From the NCBI RefSeq assembly GCF_001509485.1, contig NZ_LLZI01000264.1, forward strand, positions 1 through 33,491: a DNA stretch of 33,491 nucleotides, written 5' to 3'. Shown here one piece after another: positions 6,231 through 14,616 of the stretch. Origin of the DNA: Streptomyces sp. NRRL F-4489 (GTDB lineage Bacteria > Actinomycetota > Actinomycetes > Streptomycetales > Streptomycetaceae). Numbering within the stretch: position 1 is the stretch's first letter; each line of letters starts with the position of its first letter. The position numbers and the translations under genes were made by a program. The notes below the pieces were generated by a model, which was not told the DNA's origin, did no database searches, and worked only from the letters and a program-made list of their open reading frames with translations.

Positions 6231-8168
6231 ATGCACCGTACGCGCACCGCGGCCGTCACCACCCTCGCCACCGCCCTCGCCGTGGTCCCGCTGGCGGGCC
6301 TGGCCGGGCCGTCCGGGGCCGCGCCGGCCACCGGGACCGCGGCCGCCCAGGCCGCCGGGGCCCGGCCCGCCCGCGCCGCCCTGACCCCCGTCCCCCGGTC
6401 CGTCCGCGACCTCGCCGGCCAGGCCACCGTCACCGCGACCGTGGACCTGGTGGCCGGGCCGCACGCCGACGCCCCGGCGCTGGCCCTGGTGACCCGCGCC
6501 CTGAAGGACGCCGGCGCGCGGCACGTCGTCCGGAGGACCGCCCGGGCCGCCCCCGGGGGCGGGCGGCTGACCGTCTACGTGGACGGGCCCGCCGCCCGCA
6601 CAGCGCTGTCGGAGCTGGGCGCGCGCGGCACCGACGGGCTTCCGGCGGAGGGCTACGCGCTGGCCGTGGGCGGCGGCCGGATCGCGCTGGCCGGGAAGGA
6701 CGCCGCCGGCACGTACTACGCGGCGCAGACCCTGCGCCAGCTGCTGCCGCACCGCGACCGGCCCGGCGCCCGGGTGCGCGGCACCGCCGTACGGGACTGG
6801 CCGGCCACCCCCTTGCGCGGTGTCGTGGAGGGCTTCTACGGGACACCGTGGTCGCACACCGCCCGGCTGGAGCAGCTGGACTTCGCCGCCCGGCACAAGA
6901 TGAACATCTACGTCTACTCCCCCAAGGACGACGCCTATCTGCGGGAGAAGTGGCGCGACCCCTACCCCGCGGACCAACTGGCGCGGATCAAGGAACTGGT
7001 GGACCGGGCGCGCGCCCGGCACGTGGCGTTCACCTACGCCCTCTCCCCCGGGCTGTCGGTCTGCTACAGCTCGGACGCCGACGTGCGCGCGCTGACCGCG
7101 AAGTTCGGCACGCTGTGGAACGCCGGGGTGCGGACCTTCGCCGTCCCGCTGGACGACATCAGCTACACCAAGTGGAACTGCGCCGCCGACAAGGAGGAGT
7201 TCGGGACCGGCGGCGGCGCGGCCGGGGCCGCGCAGGCGCAGCTGCTCAACCGCGTCAACCGGGAGTTCATCGCCCGCCACCCGGGGGCCGCGCCGCTCCA
7301 GATGGTGCCGACCGAGTACGCCGACCTCAAGCGGACGCCGTACAAGGAAGCCCTCGCCACCCGGCTGGACCGCGGGGTGCTGGTGGAGTGGACGGGCGTG
7401 GGGGTGATCGCGCCGACGATGACGGCCGCCCAGGCGGAGCAGGCCCGGCGGCTGTTCGGGCATCCGATCCTGGTCTGGGACAACTACCCGGTCAACGACT
7501 ACGTGAGCAAGCGGCTGATGCTCGGCCCGTACAACGCGCGGGGGGCCGGGCTGCCCGGTTCCCTGGCCGGGATCACCGCGAATCCGATGATCCAGCCCAC
7601 CGCCTCCGACCTGGCGCTGGCCACCGTCGCCGACTACACCTGGAACGACCGCGGCTACGACGCCCGCGCCTCCTGGCGCGCGGCCATCGACGAACTGGCC
7701 GGCGGCGACGCCCGGGCCGCCCGCGCCCTGCGGGCCTTCGCCGACGTGAACTACACCTCGGCCATCAACCCGCACCAGGCGCCCGAACTGGCCGCCGCCC
7801 TGGACCGGTTCCGCAAGGACGGCCGGGCCGGCCGGCTGGACGCGGTGCTGCGCGGGCTGCGGGACGCACCGGGGGTGCTGCGCGACCGGCTGCCCGGCCG
7901 CGGTTTCGTCCGGGAGACCGCGCCGTGGCTGGACGCCACCCGCGCCTGGGCGGTCGCGGCCCGCGACGCGCTGCGGCTGATCGAGGCCGACCGGTCCGGC
8001 GACACCGCCACCGCCCGCCAACTGCGCGCCCGTATCCCGGAGTTGGTGGCGAAGGCCAAGTCCTACGTCTACGTGGACCTGAAGGGCAAGCGAATCCCGG
8101 TGGTGGTCGGCGACGGGGTGCTGGACACCTTCGTCGCGGACGCGCTGGCCGGGCGGCGCGGGCAATGA
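6231..8168 (+). CDS. Secreted GH84 beta-N-acetylglucosaminidase
   Basis: A 645-residue exported glycosidase. Residues 1-31 are a signal peptide. Residues about 50-190 form the alpha/beta domain that precedes the barrel in GH84 and GH20 enzymes. The catalytic barrel starts at RGVVEGFYGTPWSH (196-209), followed by MNIYVYSPKDDAYLREKW (224-241). Asp308-Asp309 in AVPLDDISY match the adjacent aspartate pair used in GH84 substrate-assisted catalysis, where the substrate N-acetyl group attacks. A helical C-terminal region follows from about 450. The family removes terminal N-acetylglucosamine from glycoproteins, hyaluronan fragments or related glycans. GAGGAGGA lies 8-14 bases before the ATG. It has no carbohydrate-binding modules, unlike the large clostridial enzymes. 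Confidence 0.93.
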   Translation: MHRTRTAAVTTLATALAVVPLAGLAGPSGAAPATGTAAAQAAGARPARAALTPVPRSVRDLAGQATVTATVDLVAGPHADAPALALVTRALKDAGARHVVRRTARAAPGGGRLTVYVDGPAARTALSELGARGTDGLPAEGYALAVGGGRIALAGKDAAGTYYAAQTLRQLLPHRDRPGARVRGTAVRDWPATPLRGVVEGFYGTPWSHTARLEQLDFAARHKMNIYVYSPKDDAYLREKWRDPYPADQLARIKELVDRARARHVAFTYALSPGLSVCYSSDADVRALTAKFGTLWNAGVRTFAVPLDDISYTKWNCAADKEEFGTGGGAAGAAQAQLLNRVNREFIARHPGAAPLQMVPTEYADLKRTPYKEALATRLDRGVLVEWTGVGVIAPTMTAAQAEQARRLFGHPILVWDNYPVNDYVSKRLMLGPYNARGAGLPGSLAGITANPMIQPTASDLALATVADYTWNDRGYDARASWRAAIDELAGGDARAARALRAFADVNYTSAINPHQAPELAAALDRFRKDGRAGRLDAVLRGLRDAPGVLRDRLPGRGFVRETAPWLDATRAWAVAARDALRLIEADRSGDTATARQLRARIPELVAKAKSYVYVDLKGKRIPVVVGDGVLDTFVADALAGRRGQ

Positions 8169-8272
8169 GGTGATCCCGGGCGGGCGGCGCCGGGCCGCCT
8201 CCCCGCCGGGGCGGGGGCCGGGACCTACGCTGGGCCCCGCCCCGCGCCCCCGCGCCCCCGGAGGAGACCGCC

Positions 8273-8935
8273 ATGGCCCGACCCGCCGCCGGCGCCCCGC
8301 GTCCGAGCGCCGCCGACGTCCTGGCGGAAGCTGTCCGGGCGCTCGCCCCGGAGGACGGCGCCAACCGGCTCGTCCAGCGGATCGCCGAGGGCAAGGCGCC
8401 GCGGTCGGTGTTCGCCACCCTCGCCCTGGAGCAGTACCAGGTCCTGACCGCCGACCGGATCAGCTTCCAGCACCTGGCGCGGCGCGCGGACGGCGATCCG
8501 CCGGTGGCCGACTTCTTCGATCTGCTCGCCCAGGGCGAGACCCGGGCGCTGGCGCGGCTGGCCGGGCTGGCGGACGCCTGCGGGCTGACCGACCGGGAGA
8601 TCGCCGGCTACCGGCCGCGCCCCGGCTGCCAGGCGTTCCCGTCGTACACCGCGCGGCTGGCGCTGGCCGCCGAGCCCGCCGACGCGGCGATCGCGCTCAC
8701 CGCCAACTCCGCGTTCCGGGGCGGCCGCTGCGCCGCGGTGCACCGCGCGATGGCGGAGCACTACGCCTTCCCCGACGCGGCCCGCGGCTTCTTCGCGCTG
8801 TGCGCCGAGCCGGCGCCGGAGCTGGCGGAGGCGGCCCGGGCGGCGGTGCAGCAGGGCATCGACACCGGCCAGGCCCGCCCGGCCGCGGCGCGCCGGTACG
8901 GCTACCTCCTTCGGGCGTATGAGGTGATGTTCTGA
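8273..8935 (+). CDS. TenA/PqqC-fold protein lacking the TenA cysteine
   Basis: A 220-residue all-helical protein of the TenA/THI-4/PqqC (haem-oxygenase-like) superfamily. The block AFPSYTARLALAAEPADAAIAL followed by a run of helices is characteristic (the tyrosine of PSYTARL is at about 125). Where thiaminase II enzymes have a catalytic cysteine (the L-P-C segment), this protein has LTANS, so classical thiamin-pyrimidine hydrolysis is unlikely. Such proteins are often labelled transcriptional activators without evidence. The ATG at 8273 follows GGAGGAGA at ideal spacing, and a -10-like CTACGCT lies 45 bases upstream. It follows the GH84 gene by 104 bases and ends before a convergent terminator. 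Confidence 0.75.
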   Translation: MARPAAGAPRPSAADVLAEAVRALAPEDGANRLVQRIAEGKAPRSVFATLALEQYQVLTADRISFQHLARRADGDPPVADFFDLLAQGETRALARLAGLADACGLTDREIAGYRPRPGCQAFPSYTARLALAAEPADAAIALTANSAFRGGRCAAVHRAMAEHYAFPDAARGFFALCAEPAPELAEAARAAVQQGIDTGQARPAAARRYGYLLRAYEVMF

Positions 8936-9111
8936 AACTCGGTGGAAGGGTGATCCGTTTCCCGCGGTGACGGCACGCGACGGGCGCGGCGCCGCAGCCG
9001 GGTCCCGGGCCGGGACCGGGCGACGGACGGGGGGCGGACGGAGATGTGGGACACAGGGGCACGGGACCGCTGGGCGAGGGGTCACAGGGCGCGGAGGGGC
9101 AGAGGCCGCGC

Positions 9112-9142
9112 GCGCGGTCCTGACGGAGCATCAGGACCGCGC
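9112..9142. terminator. Convergent terminator between tenA-like gene and allantoicase
   Basis: A perfect 12-base inverted repeat (9112-9123 and 9131-9142) with a 7-base loop lies 43 bases after the allantoicase stop. It can serve both strands. The rest of the 249-base gap (8936-9184) is GC-rich and shows no gene. Confidence 0.75.
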
Positions 9143-9184
9143 TGGCTCAGGCGACTTGTGCGACGGGCCGCGCGAGCCCTGGCC

Positions 9185-10315
9185 TCAGCCGCCCAGTTCG
9201 CGGTGGCGGGCGGCCAGGCGGGCCGCGCCGTCCTCGGTGAGGGAGCCGTGCAGCCGGAGCCGGGCGATGCCGCCGTCGGGGTAGATGTCCAGCCGGACGT
9301 GGGTGACGGCGGGCGCGTCGTCCAGCAGGAAGCGGTGGACGGTGTCGGGCTGGAGCCGGGTGCGGGGCAGCAGCACGGTCCACTCGCCGTCGTCGCCGTC
9401 CCGGCCGGAGAGCTGCGCCCAGCCGGCCGCGTTCCCCTTGAGGTAGCCGGTGTCGATCTCCACCGCGCGGATCACGGACTGCCCGGTGAGGCGGTAGCGC
9501 ACCCAGTCGTTGCCGCTGCCGCGGCGCCGCCGGGTCTCCCAGCCGTCGTCCATCTTGCGGGAGCGGCCCGGGCGGATGGTGTTGGTCGGGGAGGAGTAGA
9601 AGCGGTCCGAGGCGTCCTCGACCTGGCCGCCGTTCTCCAGCGCGGCGAGGTCGAAGGTGCCCAGCGAGGCCAGCCAGCGCGGCGAGGGGACGACCTCGCC
9701 GTGGACCCGGAGCCGGGCCACGCCGCCATCGGGGTGCTGGTTGAGCCGGAGGTGGGTGAAGCGCTGCTCGGCGTGGACGGCGAAGCCGTTGGCGGCATGC
9801 CCGCCGATGGCGGTGCGCGGGACGAGGGTGGTCCACTTGACGTCGGCGGCGAGGAGTTCGGCGGGCGAGGGCGAGCCCTCGACGCAGGCGCCCTCGACGC
9901 TGACCGACTGCGGGTAGTTGCCGCGGAAGTGGGCGGTGTCGACGACGATGCCGCGGATCACGCCGGGCGCGCCGAGCCGGATCAGCGCCCAGTCGTGGTC
10001 GCCCTCGGCCGGGAAGGGGTGGTCGCCGTCGCTGCCGCGCCGGCGCCGGGTCTCCCAGCCGTCCATGATCTTGCCCTTGTGGCCGAACGCCTCGGGGTCG
10101 AAGTGGGCGTCCTCGGGCTTGAGGAGGTTCTCCCGCTCGGCGAAGAACTCGTCGTTGGCGGCGATCACCCCGGCGCCCAGCCGCCGGTCGGCGAGGTCGG
10201 GCAGGTGGGAGAAGGGGAAGCCGGCCGGGCCCGGGGAGCGGTAGTCGGCATAGGGGTCGCCGCCGCCGTAGGGACTGGCGTCGCCGGTGTAGCGGGGCAG
10301 GTCGCCGGTGGTCAT
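9185..10315 (-). CDS. alc: Allantoicase
   Basis: A 376-residue allantoate amidinohydrolase that splits allantoate into ureidoglycolate and urea. It shows the internal duplication of the family: [13 protein letters not shown] (82-94) recurs as [13 protein letters not shown] (254-266), and [16 protein letters not shown] (191-206) recurs as [15 protein letters not shown] near the C-terminus. Each half is a jelly-roll-like domain. Its ATG overlaps the allantoinase stop as ATGA (10315-10312), so the two are translationally coupled in pathway order. Length is normal. Streptomycetes are known to use allantoicase, whereas many bacteria use allantoate amidohydrolase; none of the latter is present here. 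Confidence 0.96.
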   Translation of the reverse strand: MTTGDLPRYTGDASPYGGGDPYADYRSPGPAGFPFSHLPDLADRRLGAGVIAANDEFFAERENLLKPEDAHFDPEAFGHKGKIMDGWETRRRRGSDGDHPFPAEGDHDWALIRLGAPGVIRGIVVDTAHFRGNYPQSVSVEGACVEGSPSPAELLAADVKWTTLVPRTAIGGHAANGFAVHAEQRFTHLRLNQHPDGGVARLRVHGEVVPSPRWLASLGTFDLAALENGGQVEDASDRFYSSPTNTIRPGRSRKMDDGWETRRRRGSGNDWVRYRLTGQSVIRAVEIDTGYLKGNAAGWAQLSGRDGDDGEWTVLLPRTRLQPDTVHRFLLDDAPAVTHVRLDIYPDGGIARLRLHGSLTEDGAARLAARHRELGG

Positions 10316-11652
10316 GCGCGCGGCCTTTCGAGCAGCTCGCCGAGGGGCTCGGTGAGGGTGGTGCCGTCGTTGATCCGCTGCCCGCGCAGCCAGGTGGAGC
10401 GGACGACGCCGTACAGGGTCTTCCCGGCGTACGCGGTGATCTTGTTGCGGTGCTGGAGCTCGACGGGGTCGACGGTGAAGGTCTCGTCGGGCGCCAGGAC
10501 CGCGAAGTCGGCGTCCCGGCCGGGCTCGATGGCGCCCTTGCTGCCCAGGCCGACCAGGTCGGCGGGGGCGGCGGACATCCAGCGGACCACGTCCTCCAGG
10601 CTGTGGCCGCGCTCCCGGGCCGCGGTCCAGATGGCCGGCAGCCCGAGCTGGAGGGAGGAGATACCGCCCCAGGCCGAGCCGAAGTCCGGGGTCTTCAGGT
10701 CGGCGGTGGACGGGGAGTGGTCGGAGACGATGCAGTCGATGGTGCCGTCCGCCAGGCCCTGCCACAGCGCGTCCTGGTTGCCGGCCTCGCGGATCGGCGG
10801 GCAGCACTTGAATTCCGTGGCGCCGTCGGGGATCTCCTCGGCGGTCAGGGTGAGGAAGTGCGGACAGGTCTCGACGGTGATCTTCACGCCATCGGCCCGG
10901 GCGGCGGCGATCATCGGCAGCGCGTCGCTGGAGGAGAGGTGCAGCACGTGCACCCGCGCGTCCAGCTTCCGGGCCAGCTCGATGAGGGCGGCGATGGCCT
11001 CGTTCTCGGAGGAGCGCGGCCGGGAGGCGAGGAAGTCGGCGTACTTGGGGCCGTGCGCCTCGGGGGCCGCGGCCAGGTGGCCGGGGTCCTCGGCGTGCAC
11101 GATCAGCAGACCGCCGAAGCCGGCGATCTCACCGAGCGCCGCGGCCAGCTGCTCGCGGTCCACCTCCGGGAATTCCTCGACGCCGGACGGCGACAGGAAG
11201 CACTTGAAGCCGAAGACGCCGGCCTCGTGCAGCGGGCGCAGGTCCTTGACGTTGCCGGGGATGGCACCGCCCCAGAAGCCGACGTCGATATGCGCCTTGC
11301 TGCGCGCGACCTCGCGCTTGATCTCGAGGTTCTCGGTGGTGGTGGTGGGCGGGAGGCTGTTGAGCGGCATGTCCACGAGGGTGGTGATACCGCCCGCGGC
11401 GGCCGCGCGGGTCGCCGTCCAGAAGCCCTCCCAGTGGGTGCGTCCCGGGTCGTTGACGTGTACGTGGGTGTCCACCAGGCCGGGCAGCAGGACGTCGTCC
11501 CCGAAGTCCTCCACCCGTGCCCCGGCGGGGACCTCGGCGTCGTGCGGCAGGACGGCCGCGATCTTCCCGCCGCTGACGGCGACGGACGCGGCGCGCGTCC
11601 CCTCCGGGGTGATGACGCGCGTGGACCGCAGCACCAGCTCTGTTTCGGACAC
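10312..11652 (-). CDS. allB: Allantoinase
   Basis: A 446-residue cyclic amidohydrolase that opens allantoin to allantoate. Metal-centre residues are visible: His63 and His65 in [10 protein letters not shown], Lys150 (carboxylated bridging lysine) in FGFKCFLS, His186 in IVHAEDP, His238 in VLHLSS and Asp311 in [25 protein letters not shown] spacing separates it from dihydroorotases and hydantoinases. The GTG at 11652 was chosen over a longer open frame because GGGAGGT lies 5-11 bases upstream. Its stop overlaps the allantoicase start. A perfect AllR-type palindrome stands 134 bases upstream. Confidence 0.96.
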   Translation of the reverse strand: MSETELVLRSTRVITPEGTRAASVAVSGGKIAAVLPHDAEVPAGARVEDFGDDVLLPGLVDTHVHVNDPGRTHWEGFWTATRAAAAGGITTLVDMPLNSLPPTTTTENLEIKREVARSKAHIDVGFWGGAIPGNVKDLRPLHEAGVFGFKCFLSPSGVEEFPEVDREQLAAALGEIAGFGGLLIVHAEDPGHLAAAPEAHGPKYADFLASRPRSSENEAIAALIELARKLDARVHVLHLSSSDALPMIAAARADGVKITVETCPHFLTLTAEEIPDGATEFKCCPPIREAGNQDALWQGLADGTIDCIVSDHSPSTADLKTPDFGSAWGGISSLQLGLPAIWTAARERGHSLEDVVRWMSAAPADLVGLGSKGAIEPGRDADFAVLAPDETFTVDPVELQHRNKITAYAGKTLYGVVRSTWLRGQRINDGTTLTEPLGELLERPRA

Positions 11653-11785
11653 CCAGTACCTCCCATATCGTTGGTTCGTGGTCGCGGGCCGGGGCCTGCG
11701 GAGCACGGCTGCCGCGGGCCGCGCCGCCCCTGGCGCGGAATCCCGGGAATCGGCGGAAAAGCGGGACGGCCCGCCCGTATACGGA

Positions 11786-11804
11786 ATTCAACAGTCTGTT
11801 GAAT
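11786..11804. promoter_or_regulatory. Probable AllR operator upstream of allantoinase
   Basis: ATTCAACAGTCTGTTGAAT is a perfect palindrome with 8-base arms and a 3-base centre. It sits between the permease stop (11831) and the allantoinase start (11652). On the minus strand a -10-like TATACG (11781-11776) follows it directly, so a repressor bound here would cover the promoter. The same core recurs at the urate operon. Assignment to AllR is inference from the linked IclR-family gene and the known role of that regulator. Confidence 0.75.
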
Positions 11805-11830
11805 GAGTTTTCACTCCGGAACCCGGCCCG

Positions 11831-13384
11831 TCAAGACCCCTTCGCGGCCGCCGGCCCGGCGACCACCGCGGACCGCTCCGGCTCCCCCGGTACTTCCACG
11901 ATCCCCGCGCTGACCTGCGACGGGATGATCTCCTCCGGGATCGGCCCGGCGGCCCCGGCGGACCGGTCGCGGCCCGAGACCAGGACGTAGAGGAGGCCGG
12001 AGATCCCCATCCCGAAGATCCAGGAGAACGGCGCCACGGCGTCGAAGACCGGTATCAGCGCCAGCGAGGCGGAGACCGCGGCGGCCGGGACGAAGGCGAG
12101 CACGGCCTTCGGGTTGTAGCCGCGGCGGTAGAAGTAGGCGCCCGCGGCATCGGCCGAAAACAGCGCGTCGACGTCGATCCGGCCGCGCCGCACGAGGTAG
12201 TAGTCCACGAGCAGGATCGCCACCAGCGGGCCGAGGAACGCCCCCAGCGCCCCCAGGAAGTACTGGATCACCAGCGCCGAGGAGTACAGCTTCCACGGCA
12301 GGACCAGCACCGCCAGCACCGCGGTGATCATCCCGCCGCGCTTGAAGTCGAGGTACTTCGGCAGCAGGTTGGCGAAGTCGTAGGCGGGCGAGACGAAGTT
12401 CGCCACGACGTTGATGCCGATGGTGGCGACGATGAAGGCGAGCGCGCCGACGACGGTGACGACCGGGTTGTCGATCTTCTGGATGACCTTCACCGGGTCG
12501 TAGATCGCCTCACCGAAGACCGCGATGGTGCCCGCGGTGACCAGCACCGCGACCACCGCGAAGGCGGTGAAGTTCACCGGCAGCCCGAGGAGGTTGCCCC
12601 GCCGGTACGCGCGGTGGTCGGGCGTGAAGCGGGCGAAGTCGGCGTAGTTGAGCACCAGGGTCAGGAAGGTGGCCACGGTCAGGCTCACCGCGATCAGGCT
12701 CTGCCGGACCTGCTCGGTGCCGCTGAGCCCGGTCAGGCTGCGGGTCAGCGAGATGTCGCCGTGCGCCCGTACGAGGAGGTAGACCGCCAGCGCCAGCACC
12801 ACCAGCCAGACCACCGGCCCGGTCGCGAAGTCCTGCACCTTGCGAATGAACTCCATCCCCCGGGTCAGCAGCGCCGCCTGCAGCCCCCACATCAGCAGGA
12901 ACGCCGCCCAGCCGAGGGTGGACAGGCCGAGCACCGAGTTGTGGTTCCAGGCGTCGAGACCGGGCGCCACCTGGAGCGTCAGCAGCACCACCGCCGTCGA
13001 GGCCAGCCAGGTCTGGATGCCGTACCAGGCCACCGCCATCACCGCGCGCAGCAGCGCCGGGATGTTCGCCCCGTAGACGCCCCAGCTGGCCCGGGCGAGC
13101 ACCGGATACGGGACGCCGGTGCGGTGGCCCGCGTGCCCCATCCGGTTCATCAGCCAGTGGACCAGGGTGATGCCGGCCAGCAGCGCGGCGAACACCTCCC
13201 AGGCCGGCAGCCCCAGCACGAAGAGGCTGGCGGCGAAGGCGTAGTTGCTGATCGCGTGGGTGTCGGACATCCACAGCGCGAAGACGCTGTACGTGCCCCA
13301 GCTGCGCCGCGCCGCCGGTGCGAGGTCCTCGTTGAAGAGCCGGGGGTCCGGTGCGGCCGGACGGGCGTGCGGGGATGTGCTCAT
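11831..13384 (-). CDS. NCS1 family nucleobase/allantoin permease
   Basis: A 517-residue twelve-helix transporter of the nucleobase:cation symporter-1 family. Typical features are FNEDLAPAARRSWGTYSVFALWMSD near residues 18-42 (the N-terminal signature, whose core is RSWGTYSVFALWM), YGIQTW in helix 3 region, NYADFARF and the C-terminal YYLVRRGRID. Its place between the racemase and allantoinase on one strand makes allantoin the likeliest substrate, as for PucI/AllP-type permeases; hydantoins, uracil and cytosine are alternatives. GGGAGGGA lies 6 bases before the ATG. The C-terminal tail after about 475 is cytoplasmic and poorly conserved. Confidence 0.92.
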   Translation of the reverse strand: MSTSPHARPAAPDPRLFNEDLAPAARRSWGTYSVFALWMSDTHAISNYAFAASLFVLGLPAWEVFAALLAGITLVHWLMNRMGHAGHRTGVPYPVLARASWGVYGANIPALLRAVMAVAWYGIQTWLASTAVVLLTLQVAPGLDAWNHNSVLGLSTLGWAAFLLMWGLQAALLTRGMEFIRKVQDFATGPVVWLVVLALAVYLLVRAHGDISLTRSLTGLSGTEQVRQSLIAVSLTVATFLTLVLNYADFARFTPDHRAYRRGNLLGLPVNFTAFAVVAVLVTAGTIAVFGEAIYDPVKVIQKIDNPVVTVVGALAFIVATIGINVVANFVSPAYDFANLLPKYLDFKRGGMITAVLAVLVLPWKLYSSALVIQYFLGALGAFLGPLVAILLVDYYLVRRGRIDVDALFSADAAGAYFYRRGYNPKAVLAFVPAAAVSASLALIPVFDAVAPFSWIFGMGISGLLYVLVSGRDRSAGAAGPIPEEIIPSQVSAGIVEVPGEPERSAVVAGPAAAKGS

Positions 13385-13523
13385 GGGTCCCTCCCGGGGG
13401 TCGGGTTGGGTGGAGCTCAGCGGTGGGGTCGGCGACGCGGTCGCCGGTGGGGTCGGTGATGGAGCCAGGGGGCGGGTGCGGGCGGGTTGGCGATCGACCC
13501 GGCGAAACGAAACGGGCCGGGGC

Positions 13524-13547
13524 CAGACATCAGATGCCTGACGTCTG
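13524..13547. promoter_or_regulatory. Inverted repeat at the racemase-permease junction
   Basis: CAGACATCAG-ATGC-CTGACGTCTG has 10-base arms with one mismatch and overlaps the racemase stop codon (13532-13530). The permease begins 146 bases further on the minus strand. It could be a weak intergenic terminator or mRNA processing hairpin, or an operator for the permease; there is no U tract. Confidence 0.5.
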
Positions 13548-14357
13548 CGCGCGAGCGTCAGGGGCAACGTCGGAGAAAACGTCAGCGGACACCTCAGCGG
13601 AAAGGCCGGCAGAAGGAACACTCGCCCCATTGACCAGATACCGGCTCAGCGGCCACGACCCGATCGCCTTCGGCCGCGGCGGCGCGAAACTGCGCCGGTC
13701 GCTGGTGGTGAGCCCGAGACCGGCCACCGCCTCGGCGAACTTCACCGCGGCGGCGACCCCGTCCACGACCGGCACGCCCAGTTCCGCGGCCACCCGCTCC
13801 TGGAGCCCGGCCATCCCGCCGCAGCCCAGGCAGACCACCTCCGCGCCGTCCCGGACCAGCCCGCGCGCGGTCTCGATGATCACCGCGACGGTCCGCTCCG
13901 GGTCCTCCTCCAGCTCCAGGACGCCCAGCCCCGTACCGCGGACCCCGGCGCAGCGCTGGAGCAGCCCGGCGGTCAGGAGCCGGTCCCGGATCTGCGGGAC
14001 GGAGCGGTCGAGGGTGGTGACGACGCCGTACGCGTGGCCGAGCAGCATGGCCATCTGCGCCGCGCACTCGGTGATGTCCAGGACGGGGACGTCCAGCAGC
14101 TCCTGCGCGCCCTCCCGGCCCGGTTCGCCGAAGCCGGCCATGACCAGCGCGTCGTAGGGGGTGTCGAGGGTGGCGAGCCGGTCCAGGACGGCGGCGGCGC
14201 TGAGGTAGCCCTCGAAGTGGCCCTCGATGGACTCGGGGCCCCACAGGGGTTCGGTGGCGAGGATCTCGGTGCCCGGTGCGGCGGCCGAGGCGGCGGTGGC
14301 GCGGATCGACGCGGTCATGGAAGCCGTGGTGTTCGGGTTCATGACGAGTATGCGCAT
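13530..14357 (-). CDS. Asp/Glu/hydantoin racemase family protein (possible allantoin racemase)
   Basis: A 275-residue member of the cofactor-independent racemase family that includes hydantoin racemase and HpxA allantoin racemase. The start MRILVMNPNTTASM is the family N-terminus, and the second catalytic cysteine is present (Cys179 in CLGCGGM). The first is not: the usual ACFGDPG is AGFGEPG here, with Gly75 in the cysteine position. Cys98 (DITECAAQ) is nearby but not the canonical residue. About 50 extra C-terminal residues are low in complexity (Ala, Ser, Val). GGAG lies 5-8 bases before the ATG, with a good promoter upstream. It leads the minus-strand allantoin genes, which suggests interconversion of allantoin enantiomers, but the missing cysteine leaves activity open. 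Confidence 0.85.
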   Translation of the reverse strand: MRILVMNPNTTASMTASIRATAASAAAPGTEILATEPLWGPESIEGHFEGYLSAAAVLDRLATLDTPYDALVMAGFGEPGREGAQELLDVPVLDITECAAQMAMLLGHAYGVVTTLDRSVPQIRDRLLTAGLLQRCAGVRGTGLGVLELEEDPERTVAVIIETARGLVRDGAEVVCLGCGGMAGLQERVAAELGVPVVDGVAAAVKFAEAVAGLGLTTSDRRSFAPPRPKAIGSWPLSRYLVNGASVPSAGLSAEVSADVFSDVAPDARAQTSGI

Positions 14358-14413
14358 GACGCTCCAGCGATTTGGAGGATTCCACAGAATGGACAGTAGC
14401 TTTCGCGCAGCAG

Positions 14414-14442
14414 AACGTAGCTACGGCCACTGGCACCGTCAA
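14414..14442 (-). promoter_or_regulatory. Promoter of the racemase-permease genes
   Basis: On the minus strand TTGACG (14442-14437), a 17-base spacer and TACGTT (14419-14414) form a good vegetative promoter, giving a leader of about 50 bases. The perfect palindrome CGTAGCTACG (14416-14425) covers the -10 element. The direct repeat TGGCACCGT (14431-14439 and 14462-14470) overlaps the -35 region. These are candidate regulator sites in the 259-base gap shared with allR. Confidence 0.65.
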
Positions 14443-14616
14443 GGGATCTCGGGCAAGGAGGTGGCACCGTGGAACACAAGGGCCCTGACCGGCGGGAACG
14501 ACTGTGCGATAGGCCGTGTGCCCGCGCGGTACGACCGGTAGGCTGCTCCGGTCGGGCCCGGCGCCCGCAAGGCGTAGAGCCGAGACCGATCCGACCCGCC
14601 CCGAAAGGAACGCGAC

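Noticed and set aside
5163..8165. A 1000-codon minus-strand open frame opposite the regulator and GH84 genes
   Set aside because: It is antisense to recognisable families with conserved active sites and has no domain of its own.
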